This document shows positions 49,874 to 58,885 of a stretch of DNA of 64,000 bases, one piece after another; position 1 is the first letter of the stretch, and each line of letters opens with the position of its first letter. The position numbers were made by a program, and so were the translations under genes. The stretch lies in contig NZ_BMPI01000032.1 in assembly GCF_014647515.1 (NCBI RefSeq), positions 55,126 to 119,125 of the forward strand. The letters are read 5' to 3'. The notes beneath the pieces were generated by a model, which saw nothing but the letters and a program-made list of their open reading frames with translations, did not search any database and was not told where the DNA came from. This stretch comes from Dactylosporangium sucinum (GTDB lineage Bacteria > Actinomycetota > Actinomycetes > Mycobacteriales > Micromonosporaceae).

Positions 49874-50917
49874 ATGGCCTTGCTGGAGGTGCGCGACCTG
49901 CGCACGGAGTTCCGTGCGGCACGGGGCTCCGTGACCGCCGTGGACGGCGTCTCGTTCACCGTCGACGCCGGGGAGATGGTCGCGCTCGTGGGCGAGTCCG
50001 GCTGCGGCAAGTCCGCGACCGCGCAGTCCATCATGGGCCTGATCGTCCCGCCGGCCGGGCAGGTCACCGGCGGGCAGGTGCTCTTCGAGGGGCGCGACCT
50101 GCTCCGGCTGCGCCACCGCGAGCTGCGGGCCGTGCGCGGCAAGGGCATCGCCATGATCTTCCAGGACCCGATGACCTCGCTGAACCCGGTGCTCACCATC
50201 GGGCGGCAGATCACCGAGACCCTGCGGGCGCACCTCGGCCTGAGCCGCCGGGCCGCCCGGACGCGGGCCGTCGAGCTGCTGGAGATGGTGCGCATCCCGG
50301 CCGCGGAGAGCCGGCTCGGGGCCTACCCGCACCAGCTCTCCGGCGGCATGCGGCAGCGCGTCATGATCGCGATGGCGCTGTCCTGCAACCCCCGGCTCAT
50401 CCTCGCCGACGAGATCACCACCGCGCTCGACGTCACCATCCAGGCGCAGATCCTCGACCTGCTGCGGGACCTGGCCCGGGAGACCGCGACCGCCGTCCTG
50501 TTCATCACCCACGACCTCGGCGTCGTGGCGGGCATGGCCGAGCGGGTCAACGTCATGTACGCGGGCCAGATCGTCGAGCGGGCCGAGACCGTCGACCTCT
50601 TCCACCGCCCGCAGATGCCCTACACCTGGGGCCTGCTCGGCTCGGTGCCGCGCCTGGACCTCGTCCGCGGCGGGCGGCTGCGGCCGATCGCGGGCCGCCC
50701 GCCCGAGCTGACGGCGATGCCGCCCGGCTGCCGGTTCGCGCCCCGCTGCGGGCACGCCCGGGAGACCTGCGCCGACGGCGTGCCCGAGCTCCTCCTCACC
50801 CATCAGGTCCCGGACCGGGGCCAGCTGAACCGCTGCTGGGGCATGCGCCCGCCGAGCGAGGGTGGCTGGCTGTCGAACGAGGACCGGTTCGCCGTGCATT
50901 CCTCGGAGGAACGATGA
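49874..50917 (+). CDS. dppD: Peptide ABC ATPase, DppD/OppD-like
   Basis: 347 residues; GGGGAG precedes the ATG. Walker A GESGCGKSATAQ, Q-loop IFQDPMTSLNP, signature LSGGMRQRVMIAMAL, Walker B LILADEITTALD and H-loop THDLG are present. The C-terminal oligopeptide-transporter domain has the cysteine-containing block PPGCRFAPRCGHARETC. It is divergent from the Lrp-type gene and overlaps dppF by 4 bp (ATGA). Together with DppF it powers the transporter whose receptor and permeases lie in two other units. Confidence 0.94.
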   Translation: MALLEVRDLRTEFRAARGSVTAVDGVSFTVDAGEMVALVGESGCGKSATAQSIMGLIVPPAGQVTGGQVLFEGRDLLRLRHRELRAVRGKGIAMIFQDPMTSLNPVLTIGRQITETLRAHLGLSRRAARTRAVELLEMVRIPAAESRLGAYPHQLSGGMRQRVMIAMALSCNPRLILADEITTALDVTIQAQILDLLRDLARETATAVLFITHDLGVVAGMAERVNVMYAGQIVERAETVDLFHRPQMPYTWGLLGSVPRLDLVRGGRLRPIAGRPPELTAMPPGCRFAPRCGHARETCADGVPELLLTHQVPDRGQLNRCWGMRPPSEGGWLSNEDRFAVHSSEER

Positions 50918-51909
50918 CGCCGCTGGTACAGGTGCGCGACCTCGCGGTCGACTTCAAGGTGCCCCGCCGGGGCTCGCTGCTGCCGGCCCGCCTGCGCGCG
51001 GTGTCCGGCGTCGACCTCGACATCCGCCGCGGCGAGATCATCGGCGTCGTCGGCGAGTCCGGCTGCGGCAAGTCCACCACCGGCCGGGCCATCCTCCAGC
51101 TGCTGCGGCCCAGCCGCGGCAGTGTGACGTTCGACGGCACCGAGCTGACGACGCTGCGCGGCCGCCGGATGCGGGCGATGCGCCGGCGGATGCAGATGAT
51201 CTTCCAGGATCCGTACGCGTCGCTGAACCCGCGCATGACCATCGGCGAGCTCATCGAGGAGCCGCTGCTCGTGCACGCCGACCTGTCGGCCGCCGGGCGG
51301 CGGGCGAAGGCGCAGGAGACCATGCGGCTGGTCGGGCTCAGCGACCGCTGGCACGACCGCTACCCGCACGAGTTCTCCGGCGGCCAGCGCCAGCGGGTCG
51401 GCATCGCGCGGACCCTGGTCAGCGGGCCCGACTTCGTCGTCGCCGACGAGCCGGTGTCCGCCCTCGACGTCTCCGTCCAGGCGCAGATCGTCAACCTCCT
51501 CGAGCAGCTGCAGGAGGAGCTGGGCCTGACGATGATGTTCATCGCGCACGACCTCGCCGTGGTGCGGCACCTCTGCGACCGGATCGCGGTGATGTACCTC
51601 GGCGCCGTGGTCGAGGTCGGCGAGTGCGAGGAGCTGTACCGCTCGCCCCGGCACCCCTACACGAAGGCGCTGCTGTCCGCGGTACCGATCCCGGATCCGC
51701 TGGTGGAGACGCAACGGCAGCGGGTGATCCTCACCGGCGACGTGCCCAGCCCGCTCGACCCGCCCAGCGGGTGCCGGTTCCGCACCCGGTGCTGGAAGGC
51801 GCAGGAGGTCTGCGCCACCACAGTGCCGGCGCTGGCCGAGACCGCCGGCGGGCACCGGGTCGCGTGCCACTTCCCCGAGCCCGCGTCCGTCGCGGCCGCG
51901 GGGGTGTGA
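50914..51909 (+). CDS. dppF: Peptide ABC ATPase, DppF/OppF-like
   Basis: 331 residues; CGGAGGA precedes the ATG. Walker A GESGCGKSTTGRA, IFQDPYASLNPRMT, signature FSGGQRQRVGIARTL, Walker B FVVADEPVSALD and the H-loop AHDLAV mark the OppF subfamily. The C-terminal SGCRFRTRCWKAQEVC holds the Cys-rich motif. Its stop overlaps the start of the aldehyde dehydrogenase gene (GTGA), tying uptake to catabolism in one transcript. Confidence 0.94.
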   Translation: MTPLVQVRDLAVDFKVPRRGSLLPARLRAVSGVDLDIRRGEIIGVVGESGCGKSTTGRAILQLLRPSRGSVTFDGTELTTLRGRRMRAMRRRMQMIFQDPYASLNPRMTIGELIEEPLLVHADLSAAGRRAKAQETMRLVGLSDRWHDRYPHEFSGGQRQRVGIARTLVSGPDFVVADEPVSALDVSVQAQIVNLLEQLQEELGLTMMFIAHDLAVVRHLCDRIAVMYLGAVVEVGECEELYRSPRHPYTKALLSAVPIPDPLVETQRQRVILTGDVPSPLDPPSGCRFRTRCWKAQEVCATTVPALAETAGGHRVACHFPEPASVAAAGV

Positions 51910-53330
51910 CCGTGCTGCACCGCAACCTCGTCGGCGGCGAGTGGGTCGACGGCGAGCGCCGCGCGAACGTGAACCCGGCCCGGCCCGGCGAGGTCGTCAG
52001 CGAGTACGCCGAGGCGGGCCCGGACACCGCCCGCGCCGCCGTCGAGGCCGCGCGGTCCGCCCAGCCCGGCTGGGCCCGCACGTCCGTCGCCGAGCGCATG
52101 GCGATCCTGGACCGGATCGGCGCCACGATCCTCGGCCGCGCCGAGGAGCTCGCCGTCCTGCTCGCCCGCGAGGAGGGCAAGCTGCTCGCCGAGGCCCGCG
52201 GCGAGGTCGCCCGGGCCGGGCAGACCTTCCGCTACTACGCCCACCAGCTGCTGCAGCCGCAGGGCGAGGTCTACGCGTCCACGCGGGACAACGTCCACGC
52301 CGAGGTGCGCCGCCGGCCGCTCGGCGTGGTCGCGGTCGTCACGCCGTGGAACTACCCGCTCGCGATCCCGGCGTGGAAGGTGGCGCCCGCGCTCGCCTAC
52401 GGCAACGCCGTCGTGCTCAAGCCGGCCGAGCTGGTGCCGGCCTCGGCCGGGGAGCTCGCGGGGATCATCGCCGGCGCGGGCCTGCCGCCGGGGGTGTTCA
52501 ACCTCGTCCTCGGCGCCGGGCGGGTGGCCGGCGAGGCGCTGCTCACCGCACCCGGCGTCGACGGCGTGTCGTTCACCGGCGGCACCACCACCGGCGCCCA
52601 CGTCGCCCGCCAGTGCCTCGCCCACGGCAACAAGCGCTTCCAGCTGGAGATGGGCGGCAAGAACCCGCTGGTCGTCCTCGACGACGCCGACCTCGAGGTG
52701 GCCGTGCGCTGCGCCCTCGACGGCAGCTTCTTCAGCACCGGCCAGCGCTGCACCGCGTCGAGCCGGCTGATCGTGCAGGCCGGCATCCACGACCGGTTCG
52801 TGGCCGCGCTCGTCGGCGCCGCCGACACGCTGCGGGTCGGCGACCCGCTCGACCCGCAGAGCCAGGTCGGCCCGGTGGTCAGCCCGCAGCAGCTCGCCCA
52901 GAACCTCGGCTACGTCGCGATCGGCGCCGCCGAGGGCGCGACCCTGGCGGCCGGCGGCACCAGCGACGGGCAGTTCATGCGGCCCACGCTGCTCACCGGC
53001 GCGCGCAACGGCATGCGGGTGGCCCGCGAGGAGATCTTCGGCCCCGTTTCCTGCGTCATCAAGGTCGGCGACCTTGACGAGGCGATCGCCGTCGCCGCCG
53101 ACACGCGCTACGGGCTCTCCGCCGGCATCGTCACCACGTCCCTCGCCGCCGCCGAGCGGTTCAAGCGCGACGCCCGCGCCGGGATCGTCACCGTCAACCT
53201 GCCCACCGCCGGCACCGAACTGCACCTGCCGTTCGGCGGCACCGGCGACTCCAACCACGGCCCGCGGGAGCAGGGCGGCTACGCCCGGGACTTCTACACG
53301 GTGCCGGTGACCTGCTACACGGGATGGTGA
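51906..53330 (+). CDS. NAD(P)-dependent aldehyde dehydrogenase
   Basis: 474 residues from GTG 51906. Family blocks: VVTPWNYPLAIPAWKVAPALAYGN, the glycine motif FTGGTTTG, the catalytic Glu in LEMGGKNPLVVL and the catalytic Cys in STGQRCTASSR, EEIFGPV. The ending PFGGTGDSNHGPREQGGYARDFYT resembles 2-oxoglutarate-semialdehyde and related dehydrogenases. It oxidises an aldehyde intermediate to the acid. It is translationally coupled to dppF and to the following dehydrogenase. Confidence 0.92.
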   Translation: MTVLHRNLVGGEWVDGERRANVNPARPGEVVSEYAEAGPDTARAAVEAARSAQPGWARTSVAERMAILDRIGATILGRAEELAVLLAREEGKLLAEARGEVARAGQTFRYYAHQLLQPQGEVYASTRDNVHAEVRRRPLGVVAVVTPWNYPLAIPAWKVAPALAYGNAVVLKPAELVPASAGELAGIIAGAGLPPGVFNLVLGAGRVAGEALLTAPGVDGVSFTGGTTTGAHVARQCLAHGNKRFQLEMGGKNPLVVLDDADLEVAVRCALDGSFFSTGQRCTASSRLIVQAGIHDRFVAALVGAADTLRVGDPLDPQSQVGPVVSPQQLAQNLGYVAIGAAEGATLAAGGTSDGQFMRPTLLTGARNGMRVAREEIFGPVSCVIKVGDLDEAIAVAADTRYGLSAGIVTTSLAAAERFKRDARAGIVTVNLPTAGTELHLPFGGTGDSNHGPREQGGYARDFYTVPVTCYTGW

Positions 53331-54280
53331 GCCCGATGCGGATCCTGCTCACCGAGCCGATCGCCGCCGCCGGGATGGACCTGCTGCGCGCCGCCGGCGA
53401 GGTGCACGTCGCCGGCGTCACCGATCCGGCCGCGCTCGCCGCCGGCCCGCTCGCCACCGCCGACGCTCTCGTCGTGCGCTCCTCCCCCGTCACCGCCGCC
53501 ATGCTGGAGGCGGCCCCGCGGCTGCGGGTCGTCGGCCGCCACGGCGCCGGCCTCGACGGCATCGACCTGGCCGCGGCGGAGCGGCTGGGCATCCCCGTGG
53601 TCAGCACGCCGGGCGCCAACGCCGAGTCCGTCGCCGAGTTCGTCCTCCTCGCCGCGCTGACCCTCGCCCGGCAGCTGCCGGCGGCCGTGGCGGCCCTCGC
53701 GGGCGGAGGGTTCCCGGCCGGCCGCTCCCTGCCGTCCTCGGTCGTCGCCGCCGGGCTGACCGGGACCATGCTCGCCGGGCGGACCCTGGGGCTGGTCGGC
53801 CTCGGCGCGATCGGCCGCGGGGTGGCCGCCCGCGCCCTCGGCCTGGGCATGACGGTGCTCGCCTTCGACGTCGCGGCGGTGGTACCGCCACCGGGCGTGC
53901 GGCTGGTGCCGCTGGACGAGCTGCTCCGCTCCTCCGACGTGGTCAGCCTGCACGTGCCGCAGACCCCGCAGACCGTCGGCCTCATCGGCGCGGCCGCGCT
54001 CGCCACGATGCGGCCGGGCGCGCTGCTCGTCAACACCGCCCGCGCCGGGGTCGTCGACGGCTCCGCCGTCCTCGCCGCGCTCGACGCCGGGCGGCTGCGC
54101 GGCTACGCCGTCGACGTGTTCGCCCCGGAGCCGCCTGCTCCCGGCGATCCGCTGCTGCACCACCCACGGGTCCTGGCGACGCCGCACATGGCGGCGATGA
54201 CCCATGACGCGCTCGACGCGATGGCCGTCGCCGTCGCCCGGGGCGTCCTCGGTTACCTCGGGAAGGGACGATCGCTGTGA
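53324..54280 (+). CDS. D-2-hydroxyacid dehydrogenase, SerA-like catalytic core
   Basis: 318 residues from ATG 53324 (ATG 53336, giving MRILLTEPIAAAG, is a good alternative). Rossmann loop LGLVGLGAIGRGVAARALGLGM; catalytic Arg in NTARAGVVDG, Glu in VFAPEPP and His in TPHMAAMT. It lacks the ACT domain of phosphoglycerate dehydrogenase. It overlaps both neighbours. A second enzyme of this family lies at 42861, so the pathway may use two different hydroxyacids or stereochemical steps. Confidence 0.9.
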   Translation: MVSPMRILLTEPIAAAGMDLLRAAGEVHVAGVTDPAALAAGPLATADALVVRSSPVTAAMLEAAPRLRVVGRHGAGLDGIDLAAAERLGIPVVSTPGANAESVAEFVLLAALTLARQLPAAVAALAGGGFPAGRSLPSSVVAAGLTGTMLAGRTLGLVGLGAIGRGVAARALGLGMTVLAFDVAAVVPPPGVRLVPLDELLRSSDVVSLHVPQTPQTVGLIGAAALATMRPGALLVNTARAGVVDGSAVLAALDAGRLRGYAVDVFAPEPPAPGDPLLHHPRVLATPHMAAMTHDALDAMAVAVARGVLGYLGKGRSL

Positions 54281-55443
54281 CGCTGCCCGTGCTGGACTAC
54301 TTCGGCGTCGACAGCCGCATCGACGACGAGAGCCGCGACCTGCGCGACGCCGTGCGCGCCTTCGTCGACCGGCGGGTCCGGCCGCACGTCGCCGGCTGGT
54401 ACGAGCAGGGTCGCCTGCCGGTCCGCGACCTCGCCCGCGAGCTCGGCGAGCTCGGGGTGCTCGGCATGCACCTGCAGGGCTACGGCTGCGCCGGCACCTC
54501 CGCCCTCGCCTACGGGCTGGCCTGCTTCGAACTGGAGGCCGGGGACTCCGGCCTGCGCTCGCTCGTGTCGGTGCAGGGCTCACTCGCGATGTACGCCATC
54601 CACCGGTACGGCTCGGAGTCGCAGCGGCAGCGGTGGCTGCCCGCGCTGGCCGGCGGGGAGGCGATCGGCTGCTTCGGCCTCACCGAGCCCGACTTCGGCT
54701 CCGACCCGTCCGGCATGCGCACCCGGGCCCGCCGCGACGGTACCGACTGGGTGCTCGACGGCACCAAGATGTGGATCACCAACGGCTCGGTCGCCGACGT
54801 CGCCGTCGTGTGGGCCCGCACCGACGAGGGCATCCGCGGCTTCCTCGTCCCCGCCGGCACGCCCGGCTTCACCGCCCCGGAGATCACCCGCAAGCTCTCG
54901 CTGCGCGCCTCGGTGACCGCCGAGCTGGTCCTCAACGGCGTGCGGCTGCCGGCCGACGCGATGCTGCCGTCGGCGGCGGGCCTGTCCGCCCCGCTGTCCT
55001 GCCTCAACGAGGCCCGCTTCGGCATCGTCTTCGGGGCGCTCGGCGCCGCGCACGACTGCCTGTCGACGGCCGTCGAGTACGCCCGCAGCCGCGAGATCTA
55101 CGCCCGGCCGCTCGCCGCCTACCAGGCCACCCAGCTCAAGCTGGCCGACATGACCCTGGAGCTGGGCAAGGGCTTCCTGCTGGCGCTGCAGCTCGCGGAG
55201 CTGAAGGACGCCGGCACCCTCGACCACCGGCAGATCAGCCTGGGCAAGCTCAACAGCACCCGCGAGGCGATCGCCATCGCCCGCGAGTGCCGCACCATCC
55301 TCGGCGCGGCGGGCATCACACTGGACTACCCGGTGCTGCGCCACGCGGCGAACCTGGAGTCGGTGCTGACCTACGAGGGCACGTCGGAGGTCCACCAGCT
55401 GATCATCGGTCAGACGGTCACCGGCCACGCCGCCTTCCGCTGA
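54277..55443 (+). CDS. Acyl-CoA dehydrogenase, glutaryl-CoA dehydrogenase-like
   Basis: 388 residues from GTG 54277, overlapping the previous stop. FAD-binding blocks GCFGLTEPDFGSDPSGMRT and KMWITNGSVADVAVVWAR; the catalytic base is the Glu in SVLTYEGTSEVHQLIIGQ. CLNEARFGIVFGALGAAHDC is typical of the glutaryl-CoA dehydrogenase branch. It would oxidise a short acyl- or dicarboxylyl-CoA. It ends the dppDF operon, after which a separately translated gene starts. Confidence 0.9.
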   Translation: MTLPVLDYFGVDSRIDDESRDLRDAVRAFVDRRVRPHVAGWYEQGRLPVRDLARELGELGVLGMHLQGYGCAGTSALAYGLACFELEAGDSGLRSLVSVQGSLAMYAIHRYGSESQRQRWLPALAGGEAIGCFGLTEPDFGSDPSGMRTRARRDGTDWVLDGTKMWITNGSVADVAVVWARTDEGIRGFLVPAGTPGFTAPEITRKLSLRASVTAELVLNGVRLPADAMLPSAAGLSAPLSCLNEARFGIVFGALGAAHDCLSTAVEYARSREIYARPLAAYQATQLKLADMTLELGKGFLLALQLAELKDAGTLDHRQISLGKLNSTREAIAIARECRTILGAAGITLDYPVLRHAANLESVLTYEGTSEVHQLIIGQTVTGHAAFR

Positions 55444-55487
55444 CCGCTCAGGCGTATCGTCTCGTCGAGGCTGACGTGGGAGGTACT

Positions 55488-56222
55488 GTGACCGGACCCG
55501 ATGTCGTCGACGACCTGGAAGCCGAGCAGGAGGCCCTGGCGGCCGTCCTGGCCGGCCTGTCCCCGTCGGCCTGGGCGAGCCCGTCGGCCGCGGCCGGCTG
55601 GACCGTGACGGACGTGGTCCTGCACCTGGCCCAGACCGAGGAGGCGGTCGTCGCGAGCGTGGCGGGCGGGCCGCCCGACTGGCACCGCTTCGGCGACACC
55701 GTCGACGGCGCGATGGCGGCGCTGGTCGAGGCCGAGCGGGCGCCGTCGGAGACGGTGTTCGCACGCTGGCAGGCGGCGCGCCGGGCCGCGGTACAAGCGC
55801 TGCGGCAGGCCGCCCCGGGCCGCCCGGTGCGCTGGGTGGCCGGCGCGCTGAAGCCCCGCACGCTGGCCACGACCCGCGTGGCCGAGCACTGGGCACACGC
55901 GCTGGACGTCACGGGCCCGCTGCGGATCGCGTATCCGGACACGGCCCGGCTGCGGCACATCGCCTGGCTCGGCCACAGCACCCTGCCGTATGCGTTCCGC
56001 CTGGCGGGCCTGCCCCCGGCCGAGGTGTACTGCGAGCTGACCGCCCCGGACGGCACGGTGTGGCACTTCGGCAACCGCTCGGCGGCATCGGCCATCCGCG
56101 GCGCGGCCGGCGCGTTCTGCCGGGTGGGCGCCCATCGCCTGGCCCCGGCCGACGCCGGCCTGCACACCGAGGGCCCGGACGCGGAAGCGGCGCTGCGGGT
56201 CCTGCGCAACTACGCCGCCTGA
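55488..56222 (+). CDS. DinB/mycothiol-dependent maleylpyruvate isomerase-like protein (TIGR03084-type)
   Basis: 244 residues from GTG 55488 with GGGAGG 5 bp upstream. The four-helix N-terminal domain (DDLEAEQEALAAVLAGLSPSAWASPSAAAGWTVTDVVLHLAQTEEA) keeps a DxxxH-type metal pattern seen in DinB-like enzymes, and VAEHWAHALDVTGPL supplies a second His cluster. The C-terminal half has wHFG and RVGAHRL. These proteins often use mycothiol. It follows the acyl-CoA dehydrogenase by 44 bp and may be read from the same transcript. Confidence 0.8.
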   Translation: MTGPDVVDDLEAEQEALAAVLAGLSPSAWASPSAAAGWTVTDVVLHLAQTEEAVVASVAGGPPDWHRFGDTVDGAMAALVEAERAPSETVFARWQAARRAAVQALRQAAPGRPVRWVAGALKPRTLATTRVAEHWAHALDVTGPLRIAYPDTARLRHIAWLGHSTLPYAFRLAGLPPAEVYCELTAPDGTVWHFGNRSAASAIRGAAGAFCRVGAHRLAPADAGLHTEGPDAEAALRVLRNYAA

Positions 56223-56360
56223 CGCCCGGCATGCACCTGTGGTGGTCGACATCAGCGGCATCGCCGTGGGCGACGAGGATTCGCGGGGCGGCCATCGACG
56301 CGCGGCCGTGCGATACTTCGGTCACTCGACCGCTCGTGCGCCGGATCGCGGGGGATCAGG

Positions 56361-56561
56361 ATGGCAGCTCGTCGAACAATGCTGGGCGTTGCAGCGGCAC
56401 TGCTGGCCACGGCCACGATCGCACCGGTCCACGCCGCCGTCGCGAAGGACAGCGACGAGTCGGTGTGGCTGGACGGTCCGCCGCTTGAGCCGGGGCCGGT
56501 CGTCGTGCTGGAGCCGGGCCGCACGGACAGCCACAAGCCGATGTGGATCGCTCCTGCGTAG
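56361..56561 (+). CDS. Small secreted protein of 66 residues
   Basis: ATG 56361 follows GGGGATCAGG. A clear signal peptide (MAARRTMLGVAAALLATATIAPVHA) would leave a ~40-residue acidic, Pro-rich mature peptide (DSDESVWLDGPPLEPGPVV...). A GATACT hexamer (56312-56317) could be its -10. Its 3' end overlaps, in another frame, the signal region of the next gene, so the two may be translationally linked. No family recognised. Confidence 0.55.
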   Translation: MAARRTMLGVAAALLATATIAPVHAAVAKDSDESVWLDGPPLEPGPVVVLEPGRTDSHKPMWIAPA

Positions 56562-57969
56562 GGCGCTTGTCGGGCTGGCCGTGCTGCTGGCCGGCTGCGC
56601 GCCCGACCCGCAGCCGGCGCCGGACGGGCCGCGGCTCGCGCTGGTCGCCGCGTCCGCCGAGGTGACCCTGCAGCGTCACGGTGCGCTCGGCGTCGACCTC
56701 GACCTCGACGCCCACCTCGTGGTCGATGGCGCGCCGTGGCAGATCCGCGCGACCCGCCGGTCGTACGGTCACCCGATCGTCGCCGTCGAGCGCATCGGCG
56801 TCCGCGACCGGGCGCTGACGGACGGGCTGCTCAAGGACCTCGCCGGCCTGCCCGGCTTCGTCCGGGTGACGATCGCCGACGCCGGCGGCGCCACGGTGCG
56901 CACGGTCGAGCCGACGTTCTGCCCCGGGCACCGCCCGGCCCGGCGCCGGCCGTCGGCGCCGGCCACCTCGCCGTATCCGGCGCGCTGCTCCACCAACCCG
57001 TTCGCGCTCGGCGCCGTGTGGGGCATCCAGGCCGGCTGGTCGGCGTCCGTCCACGACCCGGTGGGCGCGCCGGTCGACCTGCCACCCGGGGCGTATACCG
57101 CGCGGATCGCGATCGCGGAGCGGTACCGCGCGCTGCTGAACATCCCGGCGGACAAGGCGAGCGCCACCGTCGCGCTCACCGTCGTCGACGGCCCGGCGGC
57201 GCAGGTGCCCGCGGCGCCGCCGGAGGCCACGCTCTCCCCGCTGCAGGCCAAGGCGGCACGGCCGACCGGACCGGCCGTGATCTCCGACTGGCCGCGACCC
57301 GACCTGCGCCCCCTCCCGGCCGGCGGCATGACCGTCAAGCACGACGCGGGCCGCGACTACCTGGCGTTCTTCGCGACCGTGTGGAACGCCGGACCGGCGC
57401 CGCTGGTCATCGACGCGTACCGCTGGGAGGAGACCGGCACCATGGACGCCTACCAGTACTTCCTGGACGGCGACGGGCGCACGGTCGGCTGGGCCCCGGC
57501 CGGGGTGCTGCGGTGGGACGACCGCGACGGCCACCGGCACTGGCACCTCGCTGACTTCGCGAGCTACCGGATGCTCGACGCGCAGTACCGTCAGGTCACC
57601 ACGAGCGAGAAGACCGGATTCTGCCTGTCCTCGACCGACCCGATCGACCTGACCGTCCCGCACGCCAACTGGCAGCCGGCCAACAACGACCTGCGGGTCG
57701 GCTGCGGCGGACGGACCGTCGCATCGCTGCGCCAGGTGCTGGACGTCGGCTCGGGCGACACCTACCGCCAGGACCTGCCCGGCCAGTCGTTCGACATCAC
57801 CGACCTGCCCAACGGCACCTACTACGTCGAGGTGACCGCCAACCCGGAGCGCCGGCTGTACGAGACGGACCCGAGCAACAACATCTCCCAGCGCCAGGTC
57901 GTCCTGGCCGGCCCCCCGGGCGCCCGCACGGTGACCGCCCCGCCGCACCAACTGGTCGACGCGGCCTGA
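56485..57969 (+). CDS. Lysyl-oxidase-like secreted lipoprotein
   Basis: 494 residues if the TTG at 56485 is used; the lipoprotein signal LLRRALVGLAVLLAGC begins only at about 56551, so a CTG at 56554 is also possible, and the start is unsettled. After a ~250-residue N-terminal region, a lysyl-oxidase-type domain shows the copper-talon motif HRHWHLADFASYRML, plus EKTGFCLSSTDPIDL and NGTYYVEVTANPERRLYETDPSNN, the C-terminal beta core. Lysyl oxidases deaminate primary amines with a quinone cofactor. Overlap with the small secreted gene upstream is odd. Confidence 0.78.
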   Translation: MSRGRSSCWSRAARTATSRCGSLLRRALVGLAVLLAGCAPDPQPAPDGPRLALVAASAEVTLQRHGALGVDLDLDAHLVVDGAPWQIRATRRSYGHPIVAVERIGVRDRALTDGLLKDLAGLPGFVRVTIADAGGATVRTVEPTFCPGHRPARRRPSAPATSPYPARCSTNPFALGAVWGIQAGWSASVHDPVGAPVDLPPGAYTARIAIAERYRALLNIPADKASATVALTVVDGPAAQVPAAPPEATLSPLQAKAARPTGPAVISDWPRPDLRPLPAGGMTVKHDAGRDYLAFFATVWNAGPAPLVIDAYRWEETGTMDAYQYFLDGDGRTVGWAPAGVLRWDDRDGHRHWHLADFASYRMLDAQYRQVTTSEKTGFCLSSTDPIDLTVPHANWQPANNDLRVGCGGRTVASLRQVLDVGSGDTYRQDLPGQSFDITDLPNGTYYVEVTANPERRLYETDPSNNISQRQVVLAGPPGARTVTAPPHQLVDAA

Positions 57970-58211
57970 CCCAAGACCGCGCCGCAGCCGCGCGCCCCGG
58001 GGCCGGCCAGTGTCGGGCCCATCAGTCCAGCACCACCAGGATCAGCCGGGTTCTCGCATCGCGCACGAACGCGCCGGTTAGCCGCGGGCGAGAACGCCGG
58101 TGGCCGGAACGTCTCGGCGCTGCGGCGAAGAGGACGCGCTGTTCGGACACCCCGGCATCCGCGGGTCGGGGGTTCCGGCCCGTGCGCCGCACCAACCATG
58201 ATCTACAGGCC

Positions 58212-58835
58212 ATGAGAGCTCTGCAGGTACTCGCCGGATCGGCGCTCGTGGCCGCGCTCGCGGCGTGCGGTTCGGACGCGGACCCCGGCGCCTCGTCGTC
58301 GAGTGCTCCGGCCGCTTCGGCATCCTCGGCGGCCGCGGCGGCCGCGCCGACGTCGGCCGACGTCTCGCCCACGCCAGGGCGGCCGGGCGCGCCGAAGGTC
58401 GCCACCCCGAAGGACGGCTCCGGGAAGTCGCCGTGCGACCTCGTGCCGGCCGCCACGGTCTCCGCGATCGGCCTCGGGCCGGGCAAGCTGACGCCGGCCG
58501 CGCGAGCGACCGCCAGGCTCGACACCTGCAACTGGGTCGGCACCGGCAGCAACTGGATGAAGACCCTCATCGTCTCGGTCAACCCCAGGTCGGGCCTGGA
58601 GACCACGTACAACAACCGGGCCATCTTCACCGAGTTCGTCGAGCTGCAGGTCGCCGGGCATCCGGCGGTGCGGGCCAACCAGACCGACGCGCTGGCCGGC
58701 TGCAACCTGTACGTCGGGCTGTCCGACGCGCAGACGCTCTGGGTGATCGGCAACTCCGGCACGAACGGGACGATGGACCAGCACTGCGCGATCTCGACGC
58801 AGACCGCCGAGGCCATCATCAAGGCGCTGCCCTGA
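58212..58835 (+). CDS. DUF3558-type lipoprotein
   Basis: 207 residues from ATG 58212. Lipobox LAAC near residue 19 (ALVAALAACGSDADP) is followed by an Ala/Ser/Pro-rich linker (to about 70) and a ~135-residue domain with the DUF3558 spacing: SPCDLVPAATVSAIGLGPG, DTCNWVGTG, NRAIFTEFVELQVAGHPAVR, GCNLYVGLS and HCAISTQTAEAIIKALP. Four cysteines likely form two disulfides. Extracellular, function unknown; common in actinomycetes. A GTG at 58182 would extend it but gives a poorer signal peptide. Confidence 0.85.
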   Translation: MRALQVLAGSALVAALAACGSDADPGASSSSAPAASASSAAAAAAPTSADVSPTPGRPGAPKVATPKDGSGKSPCDLVPAATVSAIGLGPGKLTPAARATARLDTCNWVGTGSNWMKTLIVSVNPRSGLETTYNNRAIFTEFVELQVAGHPAVRANQTDALAGCNLYVGLSDAQTLWVIGNSGTNGTMDQHCAISTQTAEAIIKALP

Positions 58836-58885
58836 CGCGACTTCCCCGAAGCGACGCTCGACGCTGACGGCCGCGACGGCCCCGG

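Noticed and set aside
58022..58822. Minus-strand frame opposite the DUF3558 gene
   Set aside because: The plus strand has a lipobox and family cysteine pattern; the minus product has no recognisable features.
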